Source of the DNA: Methylobacter marinus A45
GTDB lineage: Bacteria; Pseudomonadota; Gammaproteobacteria; Methylococcales; Methylomonadaceae
Assembly: GCF_000383855.1 (NCBI RefSeq)
Contig: NZ_KB912877.1
Span: 3,392,282 to 3,456,281 of the forward strand
Direction: 5' to 3'
Length of the DNA: 64,000 nt
Positions 45,321 through 54,367 of the stretch are shown here, in pieces; the first letter of the stretch is position 1, and every line of letters starts with the position of its first letter. The position numbers were made by a program, and so were the translations under genes. The notes beneath the pieces are model-generated. The model was not told where the DNA came from, made no database searches, and saw only the letters and a list, made by a program, of their open reading frames with translations.

Positions 45321-46433
45321 ATGAAAATTACATTTGTTGTGCCCTCATTAAACTTTACCGGTGGAATACGTGTTGTATCTATTTATGCAAAGCTTCTTGC
45401 TGAACGGGGGCATATTGTTACCGTTGTCTCGCCAGGTGAAAAGCTGCCAACGTTAAAAGAAAAAATAAAAGAAACAATAAAGTGGAAAGGATATACGTTT
45501 AAATCTGGGTTTAATCGTTCATTTTTTGATAATGCAGACTATGATTTGAAGCTGTTAGATACACATCGACCAGTAACCAGCAACGATGTCCCTGATGCCG
45601 ATGTTATTATTGCAACATTTTGGAATACAGCGGAATGGATATCTGGTTATCCCAGCAATAAAGGTGAAAAGATATATTTTATTCAACATTATGAAGTGCA
45701 CCCTTGGTTACCTATAGAGAGAGTAAAAGCAACTTATAATCTCCCATATAAAAAAATTGTGGTTTCTCAATGGATTGCGGACGCTTTATCGGTGTTGCAT
45801 AATGTTGTTGATATACAGATTGTTCCTAATGGTGTTGATTCTAAGCAATTTTATTCCCCTGTACGCAATAAGCAATCTAATCCTACTTTTGGGGTAATGT
45901 ACTCTCCTCGTTCTTATAAAGGGTGTAATATTGCCTTTGAAGCATTTGCTATTGCAAAAAGAAGTAATCCAGATATGAGGTTAATTGCTTTTGGTTCAAC
46001 AGAACCGGAGCAGATTTTTTCATTACCAACGAGTACTGAGTATTATCGTTTACCTAAACAGAATGAATTAAAAAATATCTATAGTAAGTGTGATGCGTGG
46101 TTGTTTTCTAGCATATCAGAGGGTTTTGGTTTACCAATTCTAGAAGCTATGGCATGTCGCACTCCAGTAATAGGGACAAAAAGCGGTGCCGCACCGATGC
46201 TAATAAATGAAATGAATGGTTTTTTAGTAGATATTAATGATGCATCTGCTCTAGCTAAATCAATGATTACTATTTCAGAAATGAGCAATAACGAATGGAA
46301 ACTTTACTCTGAGTCTGCTTATTTAACTTCAATAAAATATAAATGGACAGAAGCTGTTGAGATGTTCGAAAGTGCATTACTTTTAGCAAAATCCGGGCAG
46401 GTTTCCGTAGGTAGCAGAAGGGTTAAAAGATGA
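45321..46433 (+). CDS. GT4-family glycosyltransferase
   Basis: 370 residues, GT-B fold. N-terminal MKITFVVPSLNFTGGIRVVSIYAKLLAERGH is a classic GT4 start; the donor-site motif SSISEGFGLPILEAMACRTP is at about residues 262-281. First of a tight group of seven genes (45321-51471) joined by overlaps or short gaps. AT content is notably higher than in the flanking export genes, suggesting a recently acquired sugar-specificity module. The exact sugar is unknown. Confidence 0.9.
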   Translation: MKITFVVPSLNFTGGIRVVSIYAKLLAERGHIVTVVSPGEKLPTLKEKIKETIKWKGYTFKSGFNRSFFDNADYDLKLLDTHRPVTSNDVPDADVIIATFWNTAEWISGYPSNKGEKIYFIQHYEVHPWLPIERVKATYNLPYKKIVVSQWIADALSVLHNVVDIQIVPNGVDSKQFYSPVRNKQSNPTFGVMYSPRSYKGCNIAFEAFAIAKRSNPDMRLIAFGSTEPEQIFSLPTSTEYYRLPKQNELKNIYSKCDAWLFSSISEGFGLPILEAMACRTPVIGTKSGAAPMLINEMNGFLVDINDASALAKSMITISEMSNNEWKLYSESAYLTSIKYKWTEAVEMFESALLLAKSGQVSVGSRRVKR

Positions 46434-47464
46434 AATCTGAATTAATGTGTTTGCTGCAACGTAATCCATGTGTTTATTATGGGTTTATAGGCCGTAATAA
46501 TTTAGGTGATGAAGCAATATGGCATGCAACAAGGATACTGTTTAAAGAGATAAATCTACATGCAATTAAGCAGACAAGATTTAACCTTATAAATTCCTTA
46601 CTTGGAAATAAAGATAAACATTTGACTGTACTGGGAGGGGGGACTTTAATTGGTGACAATAAAAGCGATGGTACAAATCCATTTAGAGAACAATTTGTTT
46701 GGCTGAGTAAAACGGCAGGCCACAAGATAGTGTTCGGAACGGGAGTTGGTGCAATTGATATAAATGGTAATACACCAAGTTGGCTGCTGGATTGGAAGTC
46801 ATTGTTATCGGATTGTGAATATATCGGTGTCAGAGGTGAACAGTCTAAAAAGGTATTACAAACAATAGGAATCGAATCTGAGGTCATTGGTGATTCTGCA
46901 TGTGCATTGGCACTACCACATAGAAATCCTGTGCAAAAAAAAGTTATAGGTGTCAATGTCGGTGCTCGAACAGATTTACTTCCAAAGGAAGGAGTTGCTA
47001 CTTACGCTGAGTTTATTGGCAGCAAATATGATGCCGGGTGGCAGGTTGAGTTTTATGTAATAAATCCTGCCGACTACGCTTTGACAAAAAATTTCATACA
47101 TCAATGTGGTATTGATCATCCAGTAATAATTTCTGTTTATAATGATACAGAAAAATACCTTCACAGAGTACGTGAAACACATTGTTTTATTGGTACCAGA
47201 TTACACTCAGTTATTTTGGCATCGTGCGCCGGTGTTCCATCTATTATGCTTGGCTATGCTAGCAAATCATATGATTTTATGGAGTCAATCGGTATGGAAA
47301 AATTTAATATTTTTATTAGTGAATTAACTATTGAAAAATTAGAGCGAGCCTTTGATGATCTATTAACTGATACTACGGGTTTGTCTAATGATATTTTGAG
47401 CCGACTTGTGTTTTATAAAGATATTCAAGAATATAAAGCCAAGCAAATTATTTCTAACCTATAA
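46430..47464 (+). CDS. Polysaccharide pyruvyl transferase family protein
   Basis: 344 residues of the PS_pyruv_trans (CsaB/WcaK-like) family, which adds ketal-linked pyruvate from phosphoenolpyruvate to a sugar. Seen motifs are GFIGRNNLGDEAIW near residue 18, TVLGGGTLIGDN near 65, FGTGVGAIDI near 103, and TRLHSVILASCAGVPSIMLGYASKSYDFM near 250 (the His of TRLHS is a conserved active-site candidate). ATGA overlap with the preceding GT4 gene. Pyruvylation would add negative charge to the polymer. Confidence 0.88.
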   Translation: MKSELMCLLQRNPCVYYGFIGRNNLGDEAIWHATRILFKEINLHAIKQTRFNLINSLLGNKDKHLTVLGGGTLIGDNKSDGTNPFREQFVWLSKTAGHKIVFGTGVGAIDINGNTPSWLLDWKSLLSDCEYIGVRGEQSKKVLQTIGIESEVIGDSACALALPHRNPVQKKVIGVNVGARTDLLPKEGVATYAEFIGSKYDAGWQVEFYVINPADYALTKNFIHQCGIDHPVIISVYNDTEKYLHRVRETHCFIGTRLHSVILASCAGVPSIMLGYASKSYDFMESIGMEKFNIFISELTIEKLERAFDDLLTDTTGLSNDILSRLVFYKDIQEYKAKQIISNL

Positions 47465-47467
47465 ATA

Positions 47468-48646
47468 ATGAAGTCTATTATGGGTAGCCTGATTATAATT
47501 CCAGTACTAGAATGTACTTTAAATTCAAAACAGCAGCTATGTTTAACAAAAAAATTTATTGATGGCGTCATAGAATATTGCAAGTATTGGAATGGGGATG
47601 TTAAAGCGCTTTTGCGTGTAACAAAAAAACCTAGCACAAATATGGATGAAGTAGTAATTGAAACGCTAGATCTCCCATTTGAGATAAGGATTATTGATTT
47701 TAATATTCGTGAAGAAGATATTGAAGATGCTTCGATTGTTTTGGCTGGAATGTCTTATAAGAATGTAAGTATAAGTAGTTTATGTCAATCTTTAAAAGTT
47801 CCTTGTGTATATATTACTGAGTATTCATTGAATACCCAAATACAAATTATTGAAACGAGCAGAGTTAATTTTTTATTAAAAATTAGAAGGATAACTTGGG
47901 CAATTCTGCAAAACTATAAACAAAAAAAATCAATAAAAATAGCATCTGGAGTTCAATGTAATGGCACTCCCACTTATAATAAATATAAAATAATCAACAA
48001 TAATGCCTTGCTCTATTTCGATAACAGAGTTAAGCCCGAACAAGTCATTAGCCATGATTCATTAGAACATCGCTTAGAATATTTAGAAAAAAATAAGCCT
48101 ATTAGATTGGCTTTTTCTGGCAGACTCATTGAAATGAAAGGTGCAGACCATCTAATTAAAGTAGCACGTGAGTTGAAGGAAAATAATTTTCAGTTTAATT
48201 TTTCTATCTTCGGCTCTGGTGTTTTAGAATCTGATATAAAAAAAAATATAATTAAGTACGGACTAGATGATGTTGTATTTATGCGTGGTGTACTTGATTT
48301 TGAATCAGAGCTTTTACCGACAATTCAAAATAATGTAGATTTATTCGTATGTTGTCATCGGCAAGGTGATCCGTCGTGCACTTATATAGAAACTTTAGCT
48401 TGTGGTGTTCCCATTGTTGGATATAGTAATGAAGCATTTGATGGGATTTTACAGTTAACAGATATTGGTCATTCTGTTAAGATGAATGACTATTCTGCAC
48501 TTTCAAATATTATTATTTTCTTGTCAAAAAATAGGGATAAACTGGTAAATTATTCCTATAATGCTGTGAGTTTTGCTAATAATAACTTATTCGATAGCAA
48601 CTTCAAAAAAAGAATTAATCATTTGAAAGTATTATGTCGGCAATGA
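47468..48646 (+). CDS. Glycosyltransferase, GT4-like
   Basis: 392 residues. The C-terminal half is clearly GT-B: RLAFSGRLIEMKGADHLIKVARELK near residue 215 and SCTYIETLACGVPIVGYSNEAFDGIL near 303. The N-terminal half is poorly conserved and I cannot match it to a known subgroup. Very AT-rich, dominated by AAA, AAT and ATA codons, the strongest compositional outlier in the window. It follows the pyruvyl transferase by 3 bp and overlaps the next gene. Confidence 0.85.
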   Translation: MKSIMGSLIIIPVLECTLNSKQQLCLTKKFIDGVIEYCKYWNGDVKALLRVTKKPSTNMDEVVIETLDLPFEIRIIDFNIREEDIEDASIVLAGMSYKNVSISSLCQSLKVPCVYITEYSLNTQIQIIETSRVNFLLKIRRITWAILQNYKQKKSIKIASGVQCNGTPTYNKYKIINNNALLYFDNRVKPEQVISHDSLEHRLEYLEKNKPIRLAFSGRLIEMKGADHLIKVARELKENNFQFNFSIFGSGVLESDIKKNIIKYGLDDVVFMRGVLDFESELLPTIQNNVDLFVCCHRQGDPSCTYIETLACGVPIVGYSNEAFDGILQLTDIGHSVKMNDYSALSNIIIFLSKNRDKLVNYSYNAVSFANNNLFDSNFKKRINHLKVLCRQ

Positions 48647-49641
48647 GCAATGTGAATACCAAAAATAAATTCTTATTGGTTATTGTTATCATTAACTACA
48701 AAACTCCTCAATTAACAATCGACTGTCTCGAATCTTTACTCCCGGAATTAAGTGATTTATCTGTTAAAGTAGTTATTGTCGACAATAATTCACAGGATGA
48801 TTCTTGTGAGCGTATACAAGGCTGGATAGATCAAAAAGATGTTTTGCGACAGGTCGACTTAGTTGCTTCAATTGAGAATTCAGGGTTTTCAGGTGGAAAT
48901 AATCGTGGCATTTGTTATGTCGAAGCTGATTATTATTTATTACTAAACAGTGACACGTTAGTACGAAAAGGAGCGATTGCTTTATTGCTCGATACAGCTT
49001 GTAAAAATAAGCAGGCGGGTTTGGTGAGCCCACGGCTTGAATGGCCAGATGCGACACCACAAGAAAGCTGTTTTCGCTATCACTCGCCAGTCAGTCAACT
49101 CATCTCTTCGGCGAAAACAGGCTTAATTACAAGAGCTTTCAAAAAATTTGTCGTTCCGCAACCTGTATCCGATACACCATCTTTTTATGACTGGACAAGC
49201 TTTGCCTGCGTCTTGGTACGGGCGGAGGTATTTGAAGAGATAAGCCTGATGGATGAAGGCTATTTCATGTATTTTGAAGATGTGGAGTTTTGCCAGCGCG
49301 CTGCAAAAGCCGGCTGGCGAGTACTTCATCAGCCTGCTGCCCATGTTGTGCATCTTCGGGGCGGTACTTCGCCGCTTAAATCTCAAGCTAGATTGCGCAA
49401 ACGGTTGCCGCGCTATTTTTATGAATCAAGAACGCGCTATTTTTATCAGGCTTATGGTAGATCAGGCTTGTTAGCCGCCAATTTGTTATGGACTTCAGGC
49501 TGGCTAATTTCATCATTGCGCCGCTTATTGTCATCGGCCTATACGCCTGATATCTCGGAACGCCAATGGCGAGACATATGGACGAATTTTACAAATCCCC
49601 TAAAACAATACGTTCACCCGGATAATTATGATAAAGCCTGA
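48634..49641 (+). CDS. GT2-family glycosyltransferase (rhamnosyltransferase-like)
   Basis: 335 residues, GT-A fold. FLLVIVIINYKTPQLTIDCLESLLPEL opens the nucleotide-binding fold, VDNNSQDDSCE follows, and NSDT (near residue 109) is the DxD-equivalent metal site. FMYFEDVEFCQRAAKAGW is the acceptor-side ED motif. Two starts are possible: ATG 48634, with GAAAG upstream, or ATG 48643, which overlaps the previous stop as ATGA. It overlaps the sulfotransferase gene by 14 bp. Confidence 0.9.
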   Translation: MSAMSNVNTKNKFLLVIVIINYKTPQLTIDCLESLLPELSDLSVKVVIVDNNSQDDSCERIQGWIDQKDVLRQVDLVASIENSGFSGGNNRGICYVEADYYLLLNSDTLVRKGAIALLLDTACKNKQAGLVSPRLEWPDATPQESCFRYHSPVSQLISSAKTGLITRAFKKFVVPQPVSDTPSFYDWTSFACVLVRAEVFEEISLMDEGYFMYFEDVEFCQRAAKAGWRVLHQPAAHVVHLRGGTSPLKSQARLRKRLPRYFYESRTRYFYQAYGRSGLLAANLLWTSGWLISSLRRLLSSAYTPDISERQWRDIWTNFTNPLKQYVHPDNYDKA

Positions 49642-50494
49642 TTTTATTATTATCGGCGGCATGAAATGCGCTACCAGTACCTTGCACTCCCAATTGGCTC
49701 TGCAGCCGGGTATATTTATGTCAATACCGAAGGAACCCAATTTTTTCAGTGATGATGATCAATTTGCTCGTGGATTGGAGTGGTATGCGTCACTTTTTGA
49801 AAGCGCCGGTCCGAATGATATCTGCGGCGAGTCCAGCACACATTACACCAAGTTGCCAACGTATCCGCATACTGTGCCCAGGATTGGACAGGCTCTTGAG
49901 AACACGAAATTTATTTATGTAATGCGCCATCCGATCGATCGTTTAGTATCGCACTATATGCACGAATGGTCGCAAAAGGTGATTTCCTGCGACATAGAAG
50001 AGGCTATAGAGCTCTATCCCGAATTGATTGAATACAGTTGTTATCATCGGCAACTGAAACCTTATTTCGACGAATTTGGTGTTGATGCCGTTTTGCCGGT
50101 TTTTTTTGATAACCTTAGAATTAATCCGCAAGCCGATTTAGAACGAATTTGTCAATTTATTGGTTACAGTCAAAAGCCTGTATGGAAGGAAATTCCTGCT
50201 GAAAACATTTCTAACGAGAGAATCCGTAAGTTTCCTTTTTATGATTTGTTAGTCGATTCAGAATTGGCGACTACGCTGAGGCGGAATTTTATACCGCAAT
50301 CCATGCGTAATAAGGTTAAAGCATTATTTACGCTGAAGCAGCGCCCAACCCTCTCCGATTCAGCCCGCCAGAAATTAGAAAGCATTTTTGATGAGGATTT
50401 GCGTTTATTGGGTGATCAATTGGGGATTGATTTAAACTGCCGTAATTTTAAACAGGTCACAGCTTCAATAGCACCGGAATGGAAGCGTTTATGA
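49628..50494 (+). CDS. PAPS-dependent sulfotransferase
   Basis: 288 residues of the sulfotransferase fold. The 5'-phosphosulfate loop is IIIGGMKCATSTLHSQL (residues 7-23), the PKEPNFFSDD segment follows, and the 3'-phosphate site is FIYVMRHPIDRLVSHYMHEW near residue 96. It should move sulfate from PAPS to a hydroxyl, most likely on the polysaccharide or its lipid-linked precursor, given its place among glycosyltransferases. The PAPS-making kinase cysC is 1.3 kb downstream. Cytoplasmic; no signal peptide. Confidence 0.9.
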   Translation: MIKPDFIIIGGMKCATSTLHSQLALQPGIFMSIPKEPNFFSDDDQFARGLEWYASLFESAGPNDICGESSTHYTKLPTYPHTVPRIGQALENTKFIYVMRHPIDRLVSHYMHEWSQKVISCDIEEAIELYPELIEYSCYHRQLKPYFDEFGVDAVLPVFFDNLRINPQADLERICQFIGYSQKPVWKEIPAENISNERIRKFPFYDLLVDSELATTLRRNFIPQSMRNKVKALFTLKQRPTLSDSARQKLESIFDEDLRLLGDQLGIDLNCRNFKQVTASIAPEWKRL

Positions 50495-51471
50495 GTACAA
50501 GCGATATTGGTGTTGTTGTCATAGGCAGAAATGAAGGTGAGCGATTGAAAATCTGTCTGCAATCGCTGCTAAAAGCTGCCAGCAAAATTGTATATGTCGA
50601 TTCAGGGTCTCAGGATAATAGCGTACAAATGGCGAAAGGGATGGGGATCAATGTCGTCGAACTGGATTTGACTATTCCGTTTACTGCTGCCCGCGCAAGA
50701 AATACAGGCTTTCAATGGTTATTGAATAATTACCCTGATATCAATTATGTACAGTTTGTGGATGGTGATTGTGAAATTAATTCCAGCTGGTTAACAACAG
50801 CAAAAAAATTTTTAGACGAGCAGAGTGCTTATGCTGTTGCTTTTGGGCGGCGGCGGGAACGTTATCCGGAAAAATCGATTTATAATCTATTGTGCGACAT
50901 GGAATGGAATACGCCTGTCGGAGATGCTAAAGCCTGTGGCGGGGATGCATTGATGCGAGTAGCCGCACTGGCTGCTGTAGAGGGTTATCGGGACGATTTG
51001 ATTGCTGGTGAAGAACCTGAATTATGTGTGCGCTTGCGAGCCGCCGGTTGGCGAATAAGGCGGTTGGCAGAAGAAATGACCCTGCACGATGCGGCGATAA
51101 CTCGGTTTAGTCAGTGGTGGAAACGTGCGCAGCGCGGTGGTTATGCCTTTGCCGAAGGTTTTTTTTTACATGGTGCAACACGGGAACGCTTTAGGGTCAA
51201 GGAATCGCGTAGCCCTTGGTTGTGGGGCTGTTTTATTCCGGTTGTGGCGATAAGCGTAGCGTTTTTTAAAGGGATGGCGGGATGGAGCCTTCTGTTAGTC
51301 TATCCGTTACAGGTTGGGCGCCTGGCTTTGCGGGGTGAGCAGGTGCCCAGGAATAACTGGTTGCGGGCATTTTTTCTGGTATTAGGTAAATTTCCAGAGT
51401 TGTTGGGGCAACTTCAGTTTATATGGAATCGGTTGGCGGGTAGAAAAGGTCGGTTGATTGAGTATAAATGA
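50491..51471 (+). CDS. GT2-family glycosyltransferase
   Basis: 326 residues from the ATG at 50491, which overlaps the sulfotransferase stop as ATGA and has GGAAG upstream; an ATG four codons earlier is possible. GT-A landmarks are VVVIGRNEGERLKICLQSLL, VDSGSQDNSVQMA and DGDCEI (DxD equivalent, near residue 90), then EEPELCVRLRAAGWRIRRL. C-terminal hydrophobic stretches (WGCFIPVVAISVAFFKGMAGW) suggest membrane attachment. Last gene of the 45.3-51.5 kb group. Confidence 0.9.
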   Translation: MSTSDIGVVVIGRNEGERLKICLQSLLKAASKIVYVDSGSQDNSVQMAKGMGINVVELDLTIPFTAARARNTGFQWLLNNYPDINYVQFVDGDCEINSSWLTTAKKFLDEQSAYAVAFGRRRERYPEKSIYNLLCDMEWNTPVGDAKACGGDALMRVAALAAVEGYRDDLIAGEEPELCVRLRAAGWRIRRLAEEMTLHDAAITRFSQWWKRAQRGGYAFAEGFFLHGATRERFRVKESRSPWLWGCFIPVVAISVAFFKGMAGWSLLLVYPLQVGRLALRGEQVPRNNWLRAFFLVLGKFPELLGQLQFIWNRLAGRKGRLIEYK

Positions 51472-51802
51472 GAAGGTGGTGCTTAATGGTTTCGTTAGGG
51501 GGGCTGATATTATTTCCCGAAATGGAATAGCCGAGTCAGACAGGGTTTGGGCTCAACCGACGGCTTAAGATGCCTTAAGGCCAACCGGTATGGATGAGTG
51601 TAGGTCGGGTTAGCTATAGCGTAACTCGACGCTCGAAATTAAAGGTTACGTCTTAGGAAAACGTATAGGGAGAAAATTTAATGTTAATGAAAAATTCATT
51701 CGGGAAATAAAAAAAACAGATTCGCTATTTGATATTTACTATGAGGTTATTGGTTCAGATAACCTGTTAGCTTGGAAGTTTAACCCACATAATAAAAACT
51801 CC
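51472..51802. other. Gap with a short palindromic repeat
   Basis: 331 bp without a gene. GTAGGTCGGGTTAGC (near 51602) and GCGTAACTCGAC (near 51620) form an imperfect dyad of a type common in bacterial genomes. The last 130 bp are AT-rich and probably carry the cysC promoter. Confidence 0.65.
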
Positions 51803-52405
51803 ATGGAAAAATTAGATAAAAACATAGTATGGCATAATGCCACGATCACTCGCGCCAAAAGAGAACAGTTGAACCAGCACCGTTCCATTGTACTTTGGTT
51901 TACCGGCTTATCCGGGGCAGGCAAGTCCACATTGGCCCATGCGGTCGAAGACAGGTTGCACCAACTTAATTGCCGTACTTTCGTATTGGATGGCGATAAT
52001 GTCAGGCATGGTTTGTGTGGCGATTTAGGCTTTAGCGATCAAGACCGTCGCGAAAATATCCGCAGAGTCGCCGAACTTGCCAAGTTGATGCTTGAAGCGG
52101 GCGTTATTACATTGACGGCTTTTATCTCACCTTTCAGAGCGGAAAGGGATCTAGCCAGAAACCTGCTGACTTCCGACGATTTTATTGAAATTCATTGCGC
52201 CTGCAGCCTCGATGTTTGTGAAAAAAGGGATGTGAAAGGGTTGTATAAAAAAGCCCGTCAAGGTGAAATCGCTAATTTCACAGGGATTTCATCTCCCTAC
52301 GAAAGGCCTGAAAACCCTGAGTTAACTATTGATACTGGTTCAATGTCCCTGGATGAATGCGTGGAACAGGTTTTGGTTTTGCTGAAAAACAGGAATGTTA
52401 TTTGA
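51803..52405 (+). CDS. cysC: Adenylylsulfate kinase
   Basis: 200 residues. Phosphorylates APS to PAPS, the sulfate donor. Walker A GLSGAGKS is at 35-42; [30 protein letters not shown] holds the APS-binding residues; [13 protein letters not shown] is the family's flexible lid; YERPENPEL is the C-terminal mark. No ATP sulfurylase (cysDN or sat) is in the window, so its APS comes from elsewhere. Next to a sulfotransferase it most likely serves polysaccharide sulfation. 21 bp separate it from the DHH gene. Confidence 0.95.
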   Translation: MEKLDKNIVWHNATITRAKREQLNQHRSIVLWFTGLSGAGKSTLAHAVEDRLHQLNCRTFVLDGDNVRHGLCGDLGFSDQDRRENIRRVAELAKLMLEAGVITLTAFISPFRAERDLARNLLTSDDFIEIHCACSLDVCEKRDVKGLYKKARQGEIANFTGISSPYERPENPELTIDTGSMSLDECVEQVLVLLKNRNVI

Positions 52406-52426
52406 TTGCTATGAAGGCGAAAACAA

Positions 52427-53383
52427 ATGAATTTTGATGTGTTTAATGGGGATGCGGATGGCATTTGCGCGCTTGTTCAGTTACGTCTCGCTAGACCGTT
52501 GGAATCCACTTTAGTCACGGGTCTTAAACGTGATATCCAGCTATTGCAAAGAGTTGATGCCAAAGCGGGCGATCAGGTGGTGGTGCTGGATATCTCCATG
52601 GATAAGAATCGAGACCGTTTAAACAAGTTGCTCGAACAGGATGTGGATGTTTTTTATGTCGATCATCATTATCCGGGGGAAGTGCCTGTGCATTGCCGGC
52701 TGAAAAGCTTGATTGACACGAACGCGAACACTTGTACTAGTCTGCTTGTCGATCAGTATCTTGAGGGGCAATTTACCGCCTGGGCTGTGGTTGCCGCCTT
52801 CGGCGATAATTTGAGCGATAGCGCAATCCGGGCGGCCAGTCGGCTTAATTTATTGGATAAGCAGTTAAAGCAGTTGGAAATGTTAGGCATTTGCTTAAAT
52901 TACAACGGCTATGGGGCAAGTCTTGATGATTTGCATTTTTTACCGGATTCCTTATACCGACAGCTTGTGCTTTATGCTTCACCGCTTGATTTTATTGCTG
53001 ACAGTCGGCTTGTTTATGATCAGTTATTGTCGGGATATGAGGATGACATGAACCGTGCCCGAAGCGTTAAAGCCGAATACCAATCGAATGCTGTCGGGCT
53101 TTATATTCTGCCCGATGAGAAATGGGCGAGAAGAGTGAGCGGTGTTTGGGGGAATGAGCTTGCCAACCAGAATCCTGATATAGCACATGCTGTTCTGACG
53201 CACAATGTGCATGGCGGTTATCAAGTCAGCGTTAGAGCGCCGTTGAATAATAAAGCCGGTGCCGACGAACTCTGTTCAAATTTTCCTAGTGGCGGTGGTC
53301 GAAAAGCCGCAGCCGGTATTAATAATCTTGATGAAGACCAATTATCTGTTTTTATCGAAGCATTTAAGGAAAAGTATAAGTAG
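52427..53383 (+). CDS. DHH-family phosphoesterase
   Basis: 318 residues. Motifs of the DHH superfamily are present: FNGDADGICAL (Asp9, Asp11), VVLDIS near 52-57, VDHHYPG with Asp-His-His at 79-81, and the C-terminal DHHA1 GGGRKAAAG. NrnA-type members break down nanoRNA and 3'-phosphoadenosine 5'-phosphate (PAP). PAP is exactly the by-product of the sulfotransferase upstream, and the gene is co-transcribed with cysC, so PAP clearance is a good hypothesis. Direct evidence for PAP specificity is not in the sequence; it could instead be a general exonuclease-like enzyme. Confidence 0.85.
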   Translation: MNFDVFNGDADGICALVQLRLARPLESTLVTGLKRDIQLLQRVDAKAGDQVVVLDISMDKNRDRLNKLLEQDVDVFYVDHHYPGEVPVHCRLKSLIDTNANTCTSLLVDQYLEGQFTAWAVVAAFGDNLSDSAIRAASRLNLLDKQLKQLEMLGICLNYNGYGASLDDLHFLPDSLYRQLVLYASPLDFIADSRLVYDQLLSGYEDDMNRARSVKAEYQSNAVGLYILPDEKWARRVSGVWGNELANQNPDIAHAVLTHNVHGGYQVSVRAPLNNKAGADELCSNFPSGGGRKAAAGINNLDEDQLSVFIEAFKEKYK

Positions 53384-53523
53384 GATTTTGTTTTTAAGGT
53401 TGGCGATCCTATTTTAGAGTCTGCTTTCTCTGGCGCATTTATCGACCTTTGACTTTAAATAAAAATGGATTGACTTGAGTAAACGGTTTATCAGTAGATT
53501 TGTAAACTTAGAATAACTGCACG

Positions 53524-54036
53524 ATGGCAAATAATCAAAAATCAGTAGGGGTTTCCGCCGAAGTACCAAATTGGTCGCGCGAATATAAAAAAACTTTTTC
53601 GTGGAACCCGTCTCGCTCCCTTCTGGCAAGTATACGAGATTACCAGCGGAACTCTAAATCGCGAAATCCTTGGCGGGTATTGTTGAAAAAAGTCGCAGTA
53701 ATACGTCACCGTTTCTGGAGTGTGCTAACCGGAGCCGATATTCCTATTAATAGCCAAATTGGAGGTGGATTACTGTTGCCTCATCCTAATGGGGTCGTGA
53801 TTCACCCAGACTCGAGGATTGGTCCAAATTGTCTTATTTTCCAACAGGTAACTCTCGGTACTCGAAATGGAGAAGGGCCGCCAAATATCGGTGGTCACGT
53901 TGACATTGGTGCAGGTGCAAAAATTTTGGGTGCAGTTACGATAGGTGATCATGCCTGTATCGGTGCGAATGCTGTGGTTTTACAAGATGTTCCGGCGGGT
54001 GAAACGGCGGTAGGTATACCAGCCAAAATTATTTAG
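53524..54036 (+). CDS. Serine acetyltransferase-like hexapeptide-repeat protein
   Basis: 170 residues. The C-terminal two-thirds are a left-handed beta-helix with hexapeptide repeats (IGGGLLLPHPNGVVIHPDSRIGPN, IGAGAKILGAVTIGDHACIGANAVVL) ending AVGIPAKII, as in CysE and in sugar O-acetyltransferases of capsule loci. The N-terminal domain is shorter than in CysE. HPNGVV supplies the usual catalytic His region. In this setting it more likely O-acetylates a sugar than makes O-acetylserine, though the latter is not excluded given the nearby sulfur gene cysC. Confidence 0.82.
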   Translation: MANNQKSVGVSAEVPNWSREYKKTFSWNPSRSLLASIRDYQRNSKSRNPWRVLLKKVAVIRHRFWSVLTGADIPINSQIGGGLLLPHPNGVVIHPDSRIGPNCLIFQQVTLGTRNGEGPPNIGGHVDIGAGAKILGAVTIGDHACIGANAVVLQDVPAGETAVGIPAKII

Positions 54037-54367
54037 CGTCAACGCTAAAAAATAGCATTTGATTTTATAAGTTTACGTTTATAAATCTTTATTTTGGCCG
54101 CCCCGGATGGTTTGTTTTTTAATGCAATCTGACTTTCCACTAAGGGCTAAATTAATACATAATGGTATGCTTAATACGGAGTAATAATTCAGTCCAATAA
54201 ATATCTGATAGTATTCATTTGGGATCTTATGTTCGGATACTGGTAATGTGAAGCAGCAAGAATATCCAGATCAGTACAATGAATGGTATTTTTAAGATTT
54301 TTCTCACTTGAAAAGCTATTTATGGTAGTCCTGGCCAAATAATTAATAAAAAATTTAAATAACGGAT
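54037..54367. other. Gene-free gap before the UDP-sugar dehydrogenase
   Basis: 331 bp, AT-rich, with stops in all plus frames. No repeat or terminator stands out. It may hold the promoter for the downstream group. Confidence 0.6.
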
